The notes under the pieces are model-generated. The model was given only the letters and a program-made list of their open reading frames with translations. It was not told the origin of the DNA and did not search any database. The translations under genes were made by a program, and so were the position numbers. DNA of 64,000 bases from Dipteronia dyeriana (lineage: Eukaryota; Streptophyta; Magnoliopsida; Sapindales; Sapindaceae), in contig CM065295.1 of assembly GCA_032871835.1 (NCBI GenBank), positions 39,988,360-40,052,359 of the forward strand, in the 5' to 3' direction. Positions 1 to 11,512 of this stretch are shown here, piece by piece. Positions within the stretch are counted from its first letter, which is position 1; every line of letters begins with the position of its first letter.

Positions 1-250
1 CATTTGCTTCCGAGTAGAAATGTCAGTTAACCAGTCCCGAGTGTCATTAACTGATCCCGAGTAGTATATGGCATCGATTGACCATGAGCAGGTTTTGTTC
101 AACATCTGCTTACTCGGGTTTTCTCTTCTTCTGTGATGCCTTGTAGGATATTTTTTGAATGCCTATTCGGATGTCCACCTGGCAATTTGTCCTCTTTTTT
201 GATGACGTGTATGTATGATAAAATTCACATATGACAGAAATGAATCTTGA

Positions 251-544
251 GATAAGGAGATTAAACTTCAACTTGAACATACTAAGGTCTTGAAAGTTGA
301 GAAACATGATAGTATTGTTAAGCATGAGAAGAAGTTGTGGAGTAGAAAGAATACTAATCTTGTTCAACTTGACAAAGCTTGTGTTGAAAATGTTAAGGAA
401 GAGTGTGTTAATGATATTCTTGTTAATCAAATCATTGAAGGACTTTACTCTAGATTTAACATTGTTGTCAAGGATGATATTGGAAATGTTTGCGTAGGTA
501 CACCCAAGAACAAGTGGTTCAAGGGTGAGTGCTCTTATCACTAA
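251..544 (+). pseudogene. Unrecognised internal ORF fragment of element A
   Basis: An open frame runs from after a stop at 248-250 to 544 (about 97 codons). It is rich in Lys, Glu, Val and Asn, and its first half has a heptad-like charged pattern that would suit a coiled coil, as in the central gag part of related element F. I cannot align it confidently to F gag. Around it (1-1030) I see no other coding signal, only a short direct repeat containing CCCGAGT at 10-65. It may be leftover gag or retrotransposon spacer. Confidence 0.3.
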
Positions 545-1030
545 AATAAGAAGCACATATGAAATAACTTTGAGGCTATATATCAATTGTGTTGAGAATT
601 CTTGCTTGCTAGCTTTGAATACTCCATATATTGATATGAACTTGGTTATCTCACATCATGGTTGTTATGATGGTCAAAATTTGTTGATTAACTTTAGAGA
701 AGTTTTTTTGATATATGTGTTGATTGAGTTGAGATATTATGCTTTTTATACTCTTGTTGTGAAATATCGTCAACATGGTGTCATGAGGACATTCAAGGCA
801 AGAGTGCTCATAAAAAGGGCGAAAGAATGATATTTGGTGAATATAATGTGCAAAAAGGTATCTTTATACTCTAATGCATGTTCTCTTAGATATTCATCTT
901 TTGACTCAATTTTTGATATACATCTCATAGCAGGTCATATTAGAGAATTTTGTATAGTATACATATGGTTCTCATTGACATTTGCTATTTTAGGATCTAA
1001 TAGTGATATTGTTCACATTGATCTTAACTT

Positions 1031-2230
1031 TGACGATTGTTTGTGCATTGTACATTGAGTGACATTTCTTTTGAAAAATATGAGCTTCATATTCTTTGAA
1101 AGCTACACATTAGAGAAGTAATGATCTTGAATAAGTCTCTATTTATTGCTCTTAGATCATGTGCTTATGAGCCATACAATCTTGTTTTTCTAAAAATTGC
1201 ACTTTGCTTTTCTTATATGTTTTGCTAGTATGTTGAGTTTACTAATATGTAAACATTGTATACACCTTGAAGTTTTTGTGCTTAAGTATATTTAAAATGA
1301 CCTATGGTTAGAATCCATTTTGCTTCGTCAATTACATAGAACTCAACGAGCACCTTCATGAAAAGGGCTACACACATTAGTTGTGAAAGCAACCCAATGT
1401 TGGAAAGAGCTACACCATTGTGATGAGTGAAAGCCGTCATGAAGTGAATTTTGTTTATGTAAAAAAAAAATTGGAAAAATCAAAGAAGTGTTGAAATGAA
1501 ATCATAAAAAAAAATCTTCGATTCAAAGTCTAAAAAAAAGGAGGAAGGTTTAAGAAGGAGTATAGTTGAAAATCAAATGAGCTCGGGTTGAAAAACAGAA
1601 ATGGGATGACGAGCCACATGCACACACATGCTCATATGTTAAAATCTATTTTCTTAAAAGTAAAAATTTCGGGTGATAATCGGTTTGACTTTTTATGGAA
1701 AAAGCTTAAGATGAATAGTTGTTGGAAATTGTTTGCATGTTGATTATCAAACTACTACTTGATATATATTTGAAGCATATATCTCTCACACACACTTTGT
1801 TTATGAGTATGATGATATTTTAGCAACTGTTAAAGAATTATGAGAGAACTTGAAAAATCTTTGTGTATCTCTCTTAGCATATGAAGCTTATTTTGTTGAT
1901 ATTTCTTCAAATTTCTTGAATGTGTGATTGTGTGAACATCTTTGTGAACTTTATGCTATAATTGATTTTAGTTATAGCATTTATCAAGGGGGAGCATTGT
2001 ATGCTAGACATTGTTCTCTTTTATGATATGTTCATATGCTTCATTTTGTTACATGTTGGCATATTTTGACTTAATGATACTTGTAAGATATTACTCACTA
2101 TCTTTGTCTTGCATGATGATTCATTCTTAAGTCAGATGTCTTTGTTTTTATATATTTGTGACTAATATGCTTGTTTTGTCTTTCACTCACTTTTGTTGTA
2201 TGTATATAGCATCTTATAACACAAGAACAA
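1031..2230 (+). other. Element A post-pol untranslated region
   Basis: There is no credible coding frame. The stretch at about 1100-2000 is similar to 45740-46600 in element F, and the blocks are in the same order and orientation, so it is the region between pol and the extra ORF or 3' LTR. Short purine-rich tracts such as AAGGGGGAGC at about 1986 are shared with F (about 46593). The last 200 bases are a T-rich leader before the ATG at 2231. Confidence 0.6.
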
Positions 2231-3144
2231 ATGGGAAGACCTAAGGTTACCGGAAGTGGAAATCAATCGAATCCCATTGTGAAAGTCAAGTCTACCTCAA
2301 AAGGATCCAAAGCTTCAAGGTCAAAAGTTTTAGGGATCTTTGTAACTAAGAAGATATTTCAAGAGAGAGGCATTGACTTAGGTAAGTGTAAAGATTGTTA
2401 TGTTTTAATGGCATCAATGATAGAAATTGGGAATTTTGGGTGAGCATGTTAGGAATAGCGAATGATACTCTTGTTAGAGAGTTTTATCTTGAATATAGAG
2501 AAAGTGCCACCTTATTGGATGCTTTGATAGAGATTATGGGTGTTGTGTTTAGATTTAACCCGGAAAACATTAACAATTTTCTTGGGCTATCTAATGATAT
2601 AGATTCAAACTTTCTAGATGTAGATGTCATTGAGAATCTTAATATCATGGGTAGAACTCTTTGTGACAATGCTTCTTTTGAGTGGAAAGGTAGAGCATAT
2701 ATTAGTCAACATGAGTTAACTAAGGCTAGTGCATTTTGGCATCTATTCATTTGCACTAACATTATTGGATCTTCGAATTTAACCGAGTTGAATAAGGACA
2801 AGATCAAAATAGTGTATGCCTTGGCGACTAATCAGCCTATAAACCTTGGGGATCTACTTATGCTTTATTTTGATAGTGCGTATTTCCCTACTAGAGGAGA
2901 TAAAAAGCTTGCATTACCGGGGTTTATAACTTTTTTGTGTTTAGCTCGTGGTGTTAAGAGTAGAGAAGATGATGTGTTGGTACAACCCTTGGAAAAGTAT
3001 AGTGATAAACGTGTGTCATACATGTCATATGAGGATAAGGGTAAGACATGTGATACTTTTGGACTGTTTAGTAGTTCTCAAGTTGATTGTCATGAGATTA
3101 GCACAAACATTCTTCCGGATTGGGCTTTACATTTGAAGAAGTAG
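2231..3144 (+). pseudogene. Extra 3' ORF of element A, plant transposon protein domain-like
   Basis: An ATG at 2231 opens a 70-codon frame ending at 2443. The second half lies in another frame, from about 2395 to the stop at 3144, so one frameshift near 2395-2440 breaks a protein of about 300 residues. The N-terminus is basic and Ser/Lys-rich. Downstream come REFYLEY, INNFLGLSND, ASAFWHLFICTNI and LPGFITFLCLARGV. From memory this order matches the Pfam family called putative plant transposon protein domain (VREFYANL, INRFLGL, W..FI..NL, LPFPSLIT.LC). It lies in sense orientation between pol and the 3' LTR, where env-like or other additional ORFs of plant copia elements occur. Element F has lost the matching segment. 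There is no signal peptide or membrane segment, so an envelope role is not supported. The function is unknown. Confidence 0.6.
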
Positions 3145-3737
3145 GTTGATGAACTTAGTGCTTTAGTTGTTAAACAAGATGCTAGAATAAAAGAGTTGGA
3201 GGAGTGCATTGCCTCAAGTTCAAGACCACCTCTCAAGCATTATGTTAGATAAACTACACGCACATCTTTCTTTGGTGGATCAAGTAGCTAGTATTTGAGT
3301 CTTATGGTATGTTTATTACCTTTTGGCATCATTTCATGTCAAAAAGGGGGAGAAAGAGTTGCTAGTTACTTAGTTTATTTTTATGTTGTTTTTGTGAACT
3401 TTTGAACTTTCAGTGACATGTAATAATTAGTTTTAAGATTTGGTTAAAAATTCTTGTGTTTTGGCATGTATTGAGGGGGAGATACATGTATATGTGGACT
3501 TAATTGTATATTCTTATCCATATTATATGTTGTCATTTGTTGTTTTTCTCTTGTATATGCATTGTGCTTTGAGATGATTTGTAGGTTGCTTCACGAGAAG
3601 ATCAAGATGAAGTTCAAGAGTTGATGAAGATTAGTTATTAGAATCTTACTCATTGTAATGTGAGTGAGTGATTTTGTGACCTATCTTCATTTTTATATCT
3701 GTAGTAAATATATAGGTGTTTTGACATGGAATTTACC

Positions 3738-3749
3738 AAATGGGGAGAT
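3738..3749 (+). other. Polypurine tract of element A
   Basis: A purine-rich run (AAATGGGGAGAT) ends right where LTR similarity starts. The equivalent site in F is AAAGGAGGAGAT just before 47149. It would prime plus-strand DNA synthesis. Confidence 0.7.
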
Positions 3750-4508
3750 TAATAGGTTTTAGTTTGTGTTGACATTAATTCCATATCAAAATGATGTTTA
3801 CTTGTTTAGATTCATGATGATTCAAGCTTCAAAGAAGAATGAACAACAAGTCAAAGCAAGTTCTAAGTCTTCAAAGAGAAAGGATGCAATTTGGTTATAC
3901 AAAGGTATACTAAGACCTTATCTTTCTCTTACAAGGCTTAGACATACACACACAATTCATTCATATGTGTCCCTGCATCGTTGTGCACCATTATAGGCAC
4001 ACACATACAATTCATTCATATGTGTCATTGCATCATTGTGCACCATGTATAACACATTCACACACTTGAAGATGAATGCTCATGCATTGGTATGGAAATA
4101 ACATGTTTTGGAAAATGCATGATTGGAGACTATCTCTATGTAGTTTGCATTCTAGTGTGAATCATGTTTGTTTGTGTATATGTTTGTATAACATTGATAT
4201 TGAACTTGATTTTAGTCTTAAATCATTCTTGATTAAGTTCCGGTCATTTCGGTTACTCATACTATTGATTTCAAGTTCTAAGTCAAAAGATACTACACTT
4301 TCAACTCATGTTGTATACATTGTCTTCGTCTTCATATATAGAGTCGAATTATTATTTTATGGGTTGAGTATCCTATATGTCCATGTCTGTGTGAGAGTTA
4401 TGGTTTGTAATCCACAAACGGATTCAAATTCCGAGTTTGGAGGCCGGAGAACGGTCGAAGAACGCGAAGGAAGGTCGAAGGAGAAAGAAGTCAGCAAAGC
4501 ACTTCTTT

Positions 4509-4578
4509 CCCGAGATGGCGTGTGGCCATCTCGGGGCAGAAGGCTTGCTGCCCCGAGATGCCCACATCCCATCTCGGG
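4509..4578 (+). promoter_or_regulatory. Paired hairpin block in the A LTR upstream of the promoter
   Basis: CCCGAGATGG (4509-4518) and CCATCTCGGG (4526-4535) form a perfect 10-bp inverted repeat with a 7-nt loop. A second pair, CCCGAGATG (4552-4560) and CATCTCGGG (4570-4578), follows. The same double block occurs at the same place in F (37323-37390, 47932-48000), G (38750-38820) and H (63834-63900), so it is an LTR feature. Its position just before a TATA-like site suggests regulation or RNA structure. That is inference. Confidence 0.6.
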
Positions 4579-5590
4579 CAGCAAGAATGCTTGGCTGCTT
4601 CTTGCAGCTCTTGGTCATTTCACATGCCCAATTTTCCCTCTCCTTTATATTCTACTTCCCTCTCACATTTCATTCTAAGAAGAAATTTAAACTTGTGTGC
4701 AGAAAATTTTCTCTCTACTTTTTCTCACCTTCCAAACACCATAACTTCATCATTTAAACTTTGATTTGAGTGATTCAAAGTTGAGAGTGTTTTTCTATTC
4801 ATCCTCCATCTTTTCATTGAAGGTTTGAGTGAGTTTTGTTGCTGTTGTTTGAGTCTAAACACACAAAAACGGGACTGCACCTAAATCAACTAAGGTATTG
4901 ATTTTCTCTCTAAGTTTTCTTTTAAAACTTGGTCAATTGCCTTAGGTTTTCTTCTTCAACTTATATATGTGTATTGTGAGTGTTTTAATTTGAGTTTTAA
5001 ACTCTTTTAAAGCTAGGTTGAGTTTCAATTGAAATCTTACATGTTGAGTTAGGTTTTGATTTTGCCTAAGTTTTCACATGTTTGGGATTGTATTGTGCTA
5101 GCTTTGATTCTAGGACTATTTGATGATCTTTGATTGATTGATTTTGTGAAAAATAGTTCCTCACATGTATTAGGCTCTCTAAGCTGAATTCTCACATTAA
5201 TACATGTACTTATGTTCTTTTGAGCTATTCATGTGTTTTGTTGAATCTATGAATAGGAATATGCTCTAGAACTTTAGTTTAAATCTAAATGACTTTGTCA
5301 TATGATTTTAGCATGTTTTTGGTTCATGTGATTTAAACTTGATTATGTGATTAATTGAACATATCTTGTGATTCAAGTTTTAGATCTATGCATGTATCTA
5401 GGTTATAATTAATGTTGAACATATCTTACATGATCTAGATGATTTAAATATGCATGATTGACTAGACTACAATTTATTTGTGCATTCATGCTCATGTCTA
5501 GTATTTTCCGTAGGATGTGTTGATCATAACATTCTATGTTGTGTGCTTGTTTGCGTTTTGCATTCATGATCACCTAGATGCCTTGTGAGA

Positions 5591-5890
5591 AGGAAGTCTT
5601 GACAATAGGTGTGAGACCTATGTTATTGAGCAAGAAGTCTTGGCAAGAGGTGTGAGACCTTGGATTGTCAAGCAAGGAAGTCTTGGCTAGAGTCGGGAGG
5701 ACTCGGATAGTCAAGCAAGAAGTCTTGCCCAGGGTTATGAGGATCCGGAAGGGTTAATGAAGAAGTCTTGACTAGAGTCAGTAGGACTCAGATAGTTGAG
5801 CAAGAAGTCTTGCCTTGGGTCGTAAGGATCCGATAAGGTGAGCGAAGAAGTCTTGACAAGAGGTGTGAGGCCTCAGATTGTTGAGCATGA
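5591..5890 (+). repeat. LTR minisatellite, unit about 42 bp, about 7 copies
   Basis: The motif GAAGTCTTG recurs every 41-43 bp from 5593 onward, each time followed by a variant of AGAGGTGTGAGACCT or GAGTCGGGAGGACT. Matching arrays lie in G (39930-40230), the F 5' LTR (40950-41220) and the F 3' LTR (48755-49040). Confidence 0.75.
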
Positions 5891-6355
5891 GGGCAACATC
5901 TTCATGAGTAGGATATGAGGGTAGTTTCTAGGTGAAGGGGTCACTTGAGAGATTGTACTTGTCTTATCTACTAGTGGATTTTGTTTACCGGTGGTTGCTA
6001 ACCCGTGGATGTTTCCTCTTCGGATTTTTACCACGTTATATCTTGTGTCAACTTCTCTATATTCCTATCTCTCTAGCATTTGTATTTGTTATTTGAATAA
6101 TATGGATAGAACTCTTTATGTAAGTTGACTTCCTTTATATAATATAGATTGTGTATGTGTTACCATTACTTGTTTGTATCACACTTTACTTGTCTTTATA
6201 TATTGATTAAGTGTCTTTAATTAATATATATATTGTGATACAAGCAATCTAGAGGGAAAAACTTTTATTTGTTTCTAAGGGAGTCGAAAAAGATGTCTAA
6301 CCTTTCCCCCCCCCTCTAGGTTAGCCTTGAGCATTTAACCGTGTTTGTATTTTCA

Positions 6356-6538
6356 CTGTATTGATCATTGGCTTTATATTTGGCATACTATTTGTACATT
6401 TAGCTTAAATCATAGCTGTATATTTTTGGATTAAAATCCCTTGATCATTGCTCTGTAAATGGGTATATAGAGGAATGAAATGTTATTTCTAACTCAGACT
6501 TTGAGTTAGAATATTTAGCGATTCAATTGTTTGTTTTA
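6356..6538 (+). repeat. 5' LTR of element B, truncated by element A
   Basis: These 183 bases align with 50374-50556, the last 183 bases of B's 3' LTR, sharing for example TTTATATTTGGCATA, ATTTAGCTTAAATCAT and TTCAATTGTTTGTTTTA. The missing first part should lie beyond the left edge, on the other side of element A. Confidence 0.85.
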
Positions 6539-6551
6539 TGGTATCAGAGCC
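6539..6551 (+). other. Primer binding site of element B
   Basis: TGGTATCAGAGCC follows the LTR directly. It is the standard plant copia site complementary to the 3' end of initiator methionine tRNA. Confidence 0.9.
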
Positions 6552-6635
6552 ATAGTCTAATGACTCCTTCTTTAGTCACTTTCATTGTTTTCCTCCCTAT
6601 AATTTTAGCTCATTCCTTTGTTATTTTATTTCCAT

Positions 6636-7499
6636 ATGGAATTTGGAAAACCACTGATTGGTGTCGTGGTATCCAATCTCTCTCACGTAATTTCAATCAA
6701 ACTTGATCAAACGAATTATGTTCTTTGGCCGACTCAATTATTGTCTGTTCTTAGAAGTCATCATTTAATTTGTTTTGTCGATGTAACAAAGCCTTGTTCT
6801 GCAAAATTCAAATTGGGTTCAGATGGGAAAGCCACTACTGATATCGATCCAGCTTATACAGAATGGCGACAAAAGGATTAAATGATTCTGAGTTGGATCA
6901 ATGCCTCCTTGACACCAAGTGTTCTCTCTATAGTGGCTTTATTATCCACTTCCCATGATGTCTGGAAATCACTTGAAAAGAGGTATGCTTCTTAATCTAG
7001 AACATGAACACTACAACTAAAGAACCAAATTCACAACACCAACAGAGGAGACCTCTCTATTTCTGATTTCATTGATAAAATTACTTATATTGCGGATAAT
7101 TTGGCTCTTACTGGGAAACCAGTTGATGATGATGATCTTATTATTGTGATTATGAATAATGTTGGTCTTGCATATGAAGTTATTGTTAATTCAGCACAAG
7201 CTCGTGGCACTCCGATTTCGTTGGATGATCTTATTGGTCTTCTTTTGAGCATTAAAATGAGGATGCATGAACAAAATTCTCTTTCAACTGAACCTATTGT
7301 TCTTGCATTTTATACTCCAAAGTTAAAATCAAACTATGTGTAAGGTCGAGGTGGTCATCATGTTTCTCAAAATCAACAAGATCAACGACCTTCTCGTGCT
7401 CCTCATAATCCTTAACAATCTGGTTCCTCACAATCTGAAGGGAGACCAAAATGTCAGATATATGGTTGTCTCAGCCATATAACAATCAATTGTTATCAT
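6636..7499 (+). pseudogene. Element B gag
   Basis: ATG at 6636 starts a frame with the copia gag pattern (UBN2 / Retrotran_gag_2 type): SIKLDQTNYVLWPTQLLSVL near residues 20-45, then DVWKSLEKRYAS, ISDFIDKITYIADNLALTGK and ISLDDLIGLLLSIKMRM. Stops interrupt it at about 6879, 6994, 7006 and 7341. A damaged zinc knuckle follows at about 7450-7500, reading CQIYGCLSHITINCYHR, where the usual second cysteine is Tyr. Gag would form the virus-like particle. The frame is the same throughout and runs into protease, so only stops and not frameshifts break this part. Confidence 0.8.
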
Positions 7500-7502
7500 C
7501 GA

Positions 7503-7868
7503 ATGGACCATTCATTTGAAGGAAGAATACTCACCCAAAAACTTGCAACTATGGTGGCCTCCCCATCCATGAATGAAGGTGATCAAATATGTTATATAGA
7601 TAGTGGTGCCTCTAGTCATATCACATCAGACCTTGCGAATTTATCTCTCCAAAATGGGAATGATCAAGTTGTTGTTGGCAATGGTTTAGGTTTTTCTAAT
7701 ATCTCACATTGGTTCATCTAAACTTCATAACAATTCTTCCATTTTTATGTTGAATAATATTTTAACTTGCCCTTCTGCATCTGTTAATTTATTATCTGTC
7801 AACCAATTTTCACATGACAATCAATGTTGTTTTCTTTTTCACTATAACGGTTTTTTTATAAAAGACAC
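7503..7868 (+). pseudogene. Element B protease
   Basis: The retropepsin active site is visible as CYIDSGASSHITSD near 7590-7630, with the catalytic D-S-G intact. Downstream are the flap-like VVVGNG and the conserved copia segment LLSVNQFSHDNQC at about 7790-7830. A frameshift lies near 7690-7750. The sequence is cut at FFIKDT by insertion of element C and continues at 19980. Confidence 0.8.
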
Positions 7869-8580
7869 TGTTGACGGTGATTTTTGGATCGATCATATGT
7901 CGAACAGAGTATATATGAGATCACACAATTTCTAGTTATGATGATTAAAGAATTAAAGAGAACACAAAGATTTTACGTGGTAAAACCCTAAGGTGGGGAT
8001 ACATTCAAGATTGCCGAAAACCGGCGAAGAAAGAATTTCACTATGAATAATAGATTACACGCTCAATCTCTTAGGCTCTCTCTCTTGCTTGTCCTTTACC
8101 TTCTGTAGGTGCTATCAAGGTCTATTTATACATGCCTAGAACCCTAATTTGTGTTATACAAGTAAGTGGAATTGACGCGTTTGAGTCATTTTATCCTTCT
8201 TTTCTATTTCATGTTCTTCACTTATTGATCTTCTTGCCTAATTTGGACTCTGGAATTGATAAGGAAATTCGCTTCCTTATCAAAGTGTGCTTCGAGATAC
8301 CTTATTAGAGTAAGACTCATTCTGCGTGCATATCCACGTTTCAATCTGGCGACCATCTAATAAAACCCGACCAAGCCTTGTTCTCCTCGACCATTGACTC
8401 AATCCCGACCTGAGGTTTTGACCCGACCATCCTAATAATCGCGATCGAGTATTATGAGGTCTTTTTTTGTTATTGTAGGCAGGCTCGTTGTTGTTGTCTC
8501 TTGATGACATGGTATCTTTAACTCCCTTGTTTTTTGGGTAGTTATGCTGACTTACCATTTTTCAGATTTTACCAATAACA
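7869..8580 (-). repeat. 3' LTR of element C
   Basis: Begins TGTTGACGG and ends AATAACA on the + strand, matching 19262-19974 along its length. On the minus strand it has a TATA box, TATAAATAG (complement of 8122-8130). Confidence 0.93.
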
Positions 8581-8592
8581 ACACCCCCTTAA
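8581..8592 (-). other. Polypurine tract of element C
   Basis: ACACCCCCTTAA on the + strand reads TTAAGGGGGTGT on the minus strand and abuts the 3' LTR. Confidence 0.8.
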
Positions 8593-8837
8593 ACACAAAT
8601 GATTGTCACGAGTAGGATGTGTTCGGCTTTGTGTGTTTAATTTACCTTATCATTTTTGTCTTGTTGTCCAAAAATGCCTTTTTAATGCGCCACAGTTACT
8701 CACCACGTAAAATTCGGCTAATGGAATCATTGCGCATCAATTTCAAAATTAAAACGGCGCGTAGTTTTCAATTCTGATACACCTACCCCCACTTTCGGCT
8801 GATGACACATGTTTTACCTGGTGATGTCACTGGCTGG

Positions 8838-8846
8838 TATATATAG
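8838..8846 (+). promoter_or_regulatory. TATA box of the antisense gene in element C
   Basis: TATATATAG lies about 139 bases upstream of the ATG at 8977, outside the LTR and facing the antisense gene. Spacing and strand suit a polymerase II promoter. This is inferred from sequence only. Confidence 0.5.
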
Positions 8847-10118
8847 TCTTGTAGCGTTTTACTTCTCTTTTTACAACTCGATATCCCGCTTTTATCATAA
8901 GACAATCCATAACTTTTTTTTCCTTTGAACCTCTGCTCTTCCCAAATCTTTCATCCTCTCTGACGCTTTTCAAGGTATGGATCATGTTCTTCACCATTGA
9001 TATTTTGAGCTTCTTCTTCGTGCCATCGAGGCTGGTGATAATGAGAATATCACTAAGCTTGAGTCCATTCTTTAGGGGCATCTTCCTTCTTCTTATCAAC
9101 CCACCGCATTAAATGTGGATTACTCTATAACTTGCCCAGAGTTTACCCCTTTCCTCTCTGATCTCTCTAACTCCAATTCGGTTGATGTTTGTATAGATAT
9201 GTCAAAGCAAGGCAGCTCCAGGCAGACTACCAAAGCCTCTCCCAAAGAGTCTGCGCGTGCAGCGATCGATTTGAAGATACCTTTGTAATTTCTTAAAATG
9301 AAAGACGTACCATGGGAGCGACAAGCTCGGATGCTAAGTTTCAGCACCGATCTCCCATGTTCGTTTGATTCGGAGATAAACGTTGTGGCTGAAAATGAGC
9401 TAGCTAAATTTAGGGACCGATTCGATCTGACCAGTGCACAAAAATTGTACTGTAGCAGCGATCGGGCTGTATAGAACCCTGCCCCTGGTACAGTTGATAT
9501 ATACGGGGCTATGTTATCCTCAGGGGTTACTCTCCCCCTTCAATCTTTCATCGCTCAATTCGTGACGGAGGCTGGTATTGCTCCTGCCAAACTGACTCTC
9601 AATTCTTACCGGGTGCTGGTCAGTTTGAGGCATTTATGGAAAAAGCTTGGGGTAAAACAACCCCTGACCTCTCAAAAGATCCACATCTTTTATACGCTGA
9701 ACAGATCTGACAGTGGAGGCACTTTTTATCTTCAATCTACACCTCAAAGCCTGTGGATTCCTCATGGGTGTAAGGGGAAACCTGTACCCACTTTGGATAA
9801 AGATCACAAGGGATTTATCTGGGGGTTCTCCTCCTCAAACAAGTACTAAGAGAATAGTTGGTTCCTCGTTGGAGGTGAATGGGGTGAAATAGTTATTGCT
9901 GACCACACAAGGGTTGATACGGAATAGGGTTCCAAGGCACTTTAACAGCCCCGAGCACTGGAACAAAACTTCCCTCTCTTTGACAAAGAGCCGTGCCGAC
10001 ATGGTAGTCAAGGCGGCTGAGACTTCTTGGGAAGAGAGGGATCACCGTGTCTTTTATGTTGAGGCAAATTTAATCAAGGCGAAGATTTTTCTCACGATTT
10101 CTGCCTGTCATAGACGAT

Positions 10119-10223
10119 GTAAGTCACCCTTGCTTTAATATTATTTGTTTTTTTTTTTAGCGTAAAATGTCATGCGTACTTTTCCCTATACTGACTGTTG
10201 ATTATCATGTGGATTTTTTTTAG
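10119..10223 (+). other. Intron 1 of the antisense gene
   Basis: Donor GTAAGT at 10119, a T-rich stretch, and acceptor TTTTTTAG ending at 10223 (105 bp). The upstream frame leaves one base. Joined to the acceptor side it continues in the frame FNVDIVAGDQAEKAK, which is open to 10462. Confidence 0.65.
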
Positions 10224-11454
10224 TATTCAACGTGGACATCGTTGCTGGTGATCAAGCCGAGAAGGCCAAGCACGTCGATCGGGTCAATAGAAAGGCCGTA
10301 GCCTATCAAGTTGCTCGGGAAATTGCTCCGCCTGAACATGATCTAGTAGAGCATGTGTATGAATCTGACCGATATTCTTTCGAAGTCCCTTCTGAACAAG
10401 TTGGTATGAGCGATCGTCATCCTTTCCGATCTCAAAGTGACCGTCGGGGCTGTTTCAAATAAAGGGTCAGTCGGTTTAGGTCTAGTTCTGAAACATCTGA
10501 CAGTGGAAGACGTGATCATGATAGGTCTGAAAGGGAGCATCAGGGAAGGGAGAAGTCACATAAAGTAGACGTGATAGTTAAGGCTCTGAGCCATAAGGTT
10601 GCTAAGACCGTTGAAAGGTCATCTGCTCATGATGCCCTTCGTATGAGAGCAAATATTGCATCTGAGGTTGAGCCGGCATTGCCTGCCCCAGTGGTTAATC
10701 CGATCATCTTGGAGGAGAATGAGGAAGACCAAGAGACGGTTTCTGATCTTATATCGTGAGAATTGAGATCCAAGAGAATGAGTGATCGAGGTACCTTAAA
10801 TCTGTCTTCCGCTTTATCCGAATCAATCAGGATTGCGGACCAGACGCTCCCCCTAAATGAGTCTCCCGAGGTTCCGGTTGTGCCACCCCCTACTGCCCTA
10901 AGGATGCTTCTATACAGTTTACTGTAAGGCATCAAATCACTTTTACTGATTTTGAAGATGATGAGGGTGGTCTTAACGAGGAAGAGAAGATTGCTGATGA
11001 AAGCTTTGTTGATCTATCTGATGAGCAGGCTCTCCGTTCTGTTTATGAACCAAGGGAAGAAGCAACTATGCAATTTGAGAGGGATATTGGGATGAGTGAG
11101 CTTATTGGTTCCCCTTCCATTATGCCTGTTGTTATCGAAGGTCAAATTTCTAAGGGCGAAGGCCCCTAGGTTGCTATACTTGATAATCTTCCTAGGAAAG
11201 ACGTTGGGATCTCGAATACTCCAACCTTTGTTGATCATACTATTCTTTTTTCTCCTCAGGATCAAACTGCTCATACTGTTTCTGCTGCTGAGCTTTCTCA
11301 CTTCCCATCATCCAACAATTCTCAGACCGGCCCCCTTTCCATGCCTTGCTCAATGTCATCTGGGGTCGAATATATTGGTGAAAGGTTTTGGAAAGATGCC
11401 CAAGATGCTGCAGATTTTGATCGGATCTGTATGACATTTAATAATGGTGTTTTT

Positions 11455-11512
11455 GTAAGTCTCTCCATCATTTTGTTGTTTTTCTTCTGATCCTTTCGTT
11501 GATCTTTTACAG
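11455..11512 (+). other. Intron 2 of the antisense gene
   Basis: Donor GTAAGT at 11455 and acceptor CTTTTACAG ending at 11512. The upstream frame ends on a codon boundary after NNGVF, and the downstream exon opens in a different genomic frame with VVEALTG, so removing the intron restores continuity. At 58 bp it is short for a plant intron, which lowers confidence a little. Confidence 0.6.

Larger units (their letters stand above)
1..6355 (+). mobile_element. Element A: 3' part of a Ty1/copia-like LTR retrotransposon, 5' part outside window
   Basis: The right boundary is an LTR ending in CA at 6355, after which the LTR of element B resumes. The stretch at about 1030-2000 is clearly similar to element F downstream of its pol gene (about 45700-46600), for example the shared blocks around 1130 and 45755 and around 1320-1440 and 45935-46065. 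The stretch 3300-3749 matches the F region just before its 3' LTR. Unlike F, A keeps an extra ORF between those two blocks. No RT or integrase is recognisable in the visible part, so pol is either left of the window or deleted. A was inserted into the 5' LTR of B, since the B sequence right of A aligns with B's 3' LTR starting about 122 bp inside it. Confidence 0.8.
3750..6355 (+). repeat. 3' LTR of element A (2606 bp)
   Basis: It starts TAATAGG where relatives start TGTTAGG (the TG has mutated to TA) and ends TTTCA. It is similar along its length to solo LTR G (38031-40826) and more distantly to the F LTRs. Shared landmarks in order are CA-rich runs near 3950 and 4010, the paired CGAGATGG hairpins at 4509-4578, a TTTATATT promoter-like site near 4644, a 42-bp minisatellite at 5591-5890, and a C-rich tract followed by TCTAGG near 6307 just before the end. 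Confidence 0.85.

Noticed and set aside
110..586. Minus-strand frame of 158 codons
   Set aside because: Hydrophobic and Asn/Ile-rich, opposite a more plausible plus-strand frame in an AT-rich retrotransposon. No family resemblance.
2231..3144. Extra ORF of A as a viral-type envelope gene
   Set aside because: No signal peptide, no membrane helices and no glycosylation-rich ectodomain. Motifs fit the plant transposon protein family better.
5591..5890. Regular short repeats that could suggest a CRISPR array
   Set aside because: Units are contiguous and variable with no unique spacers, lie inside LTRs and recur in each LTR. The DNA is from a plant.
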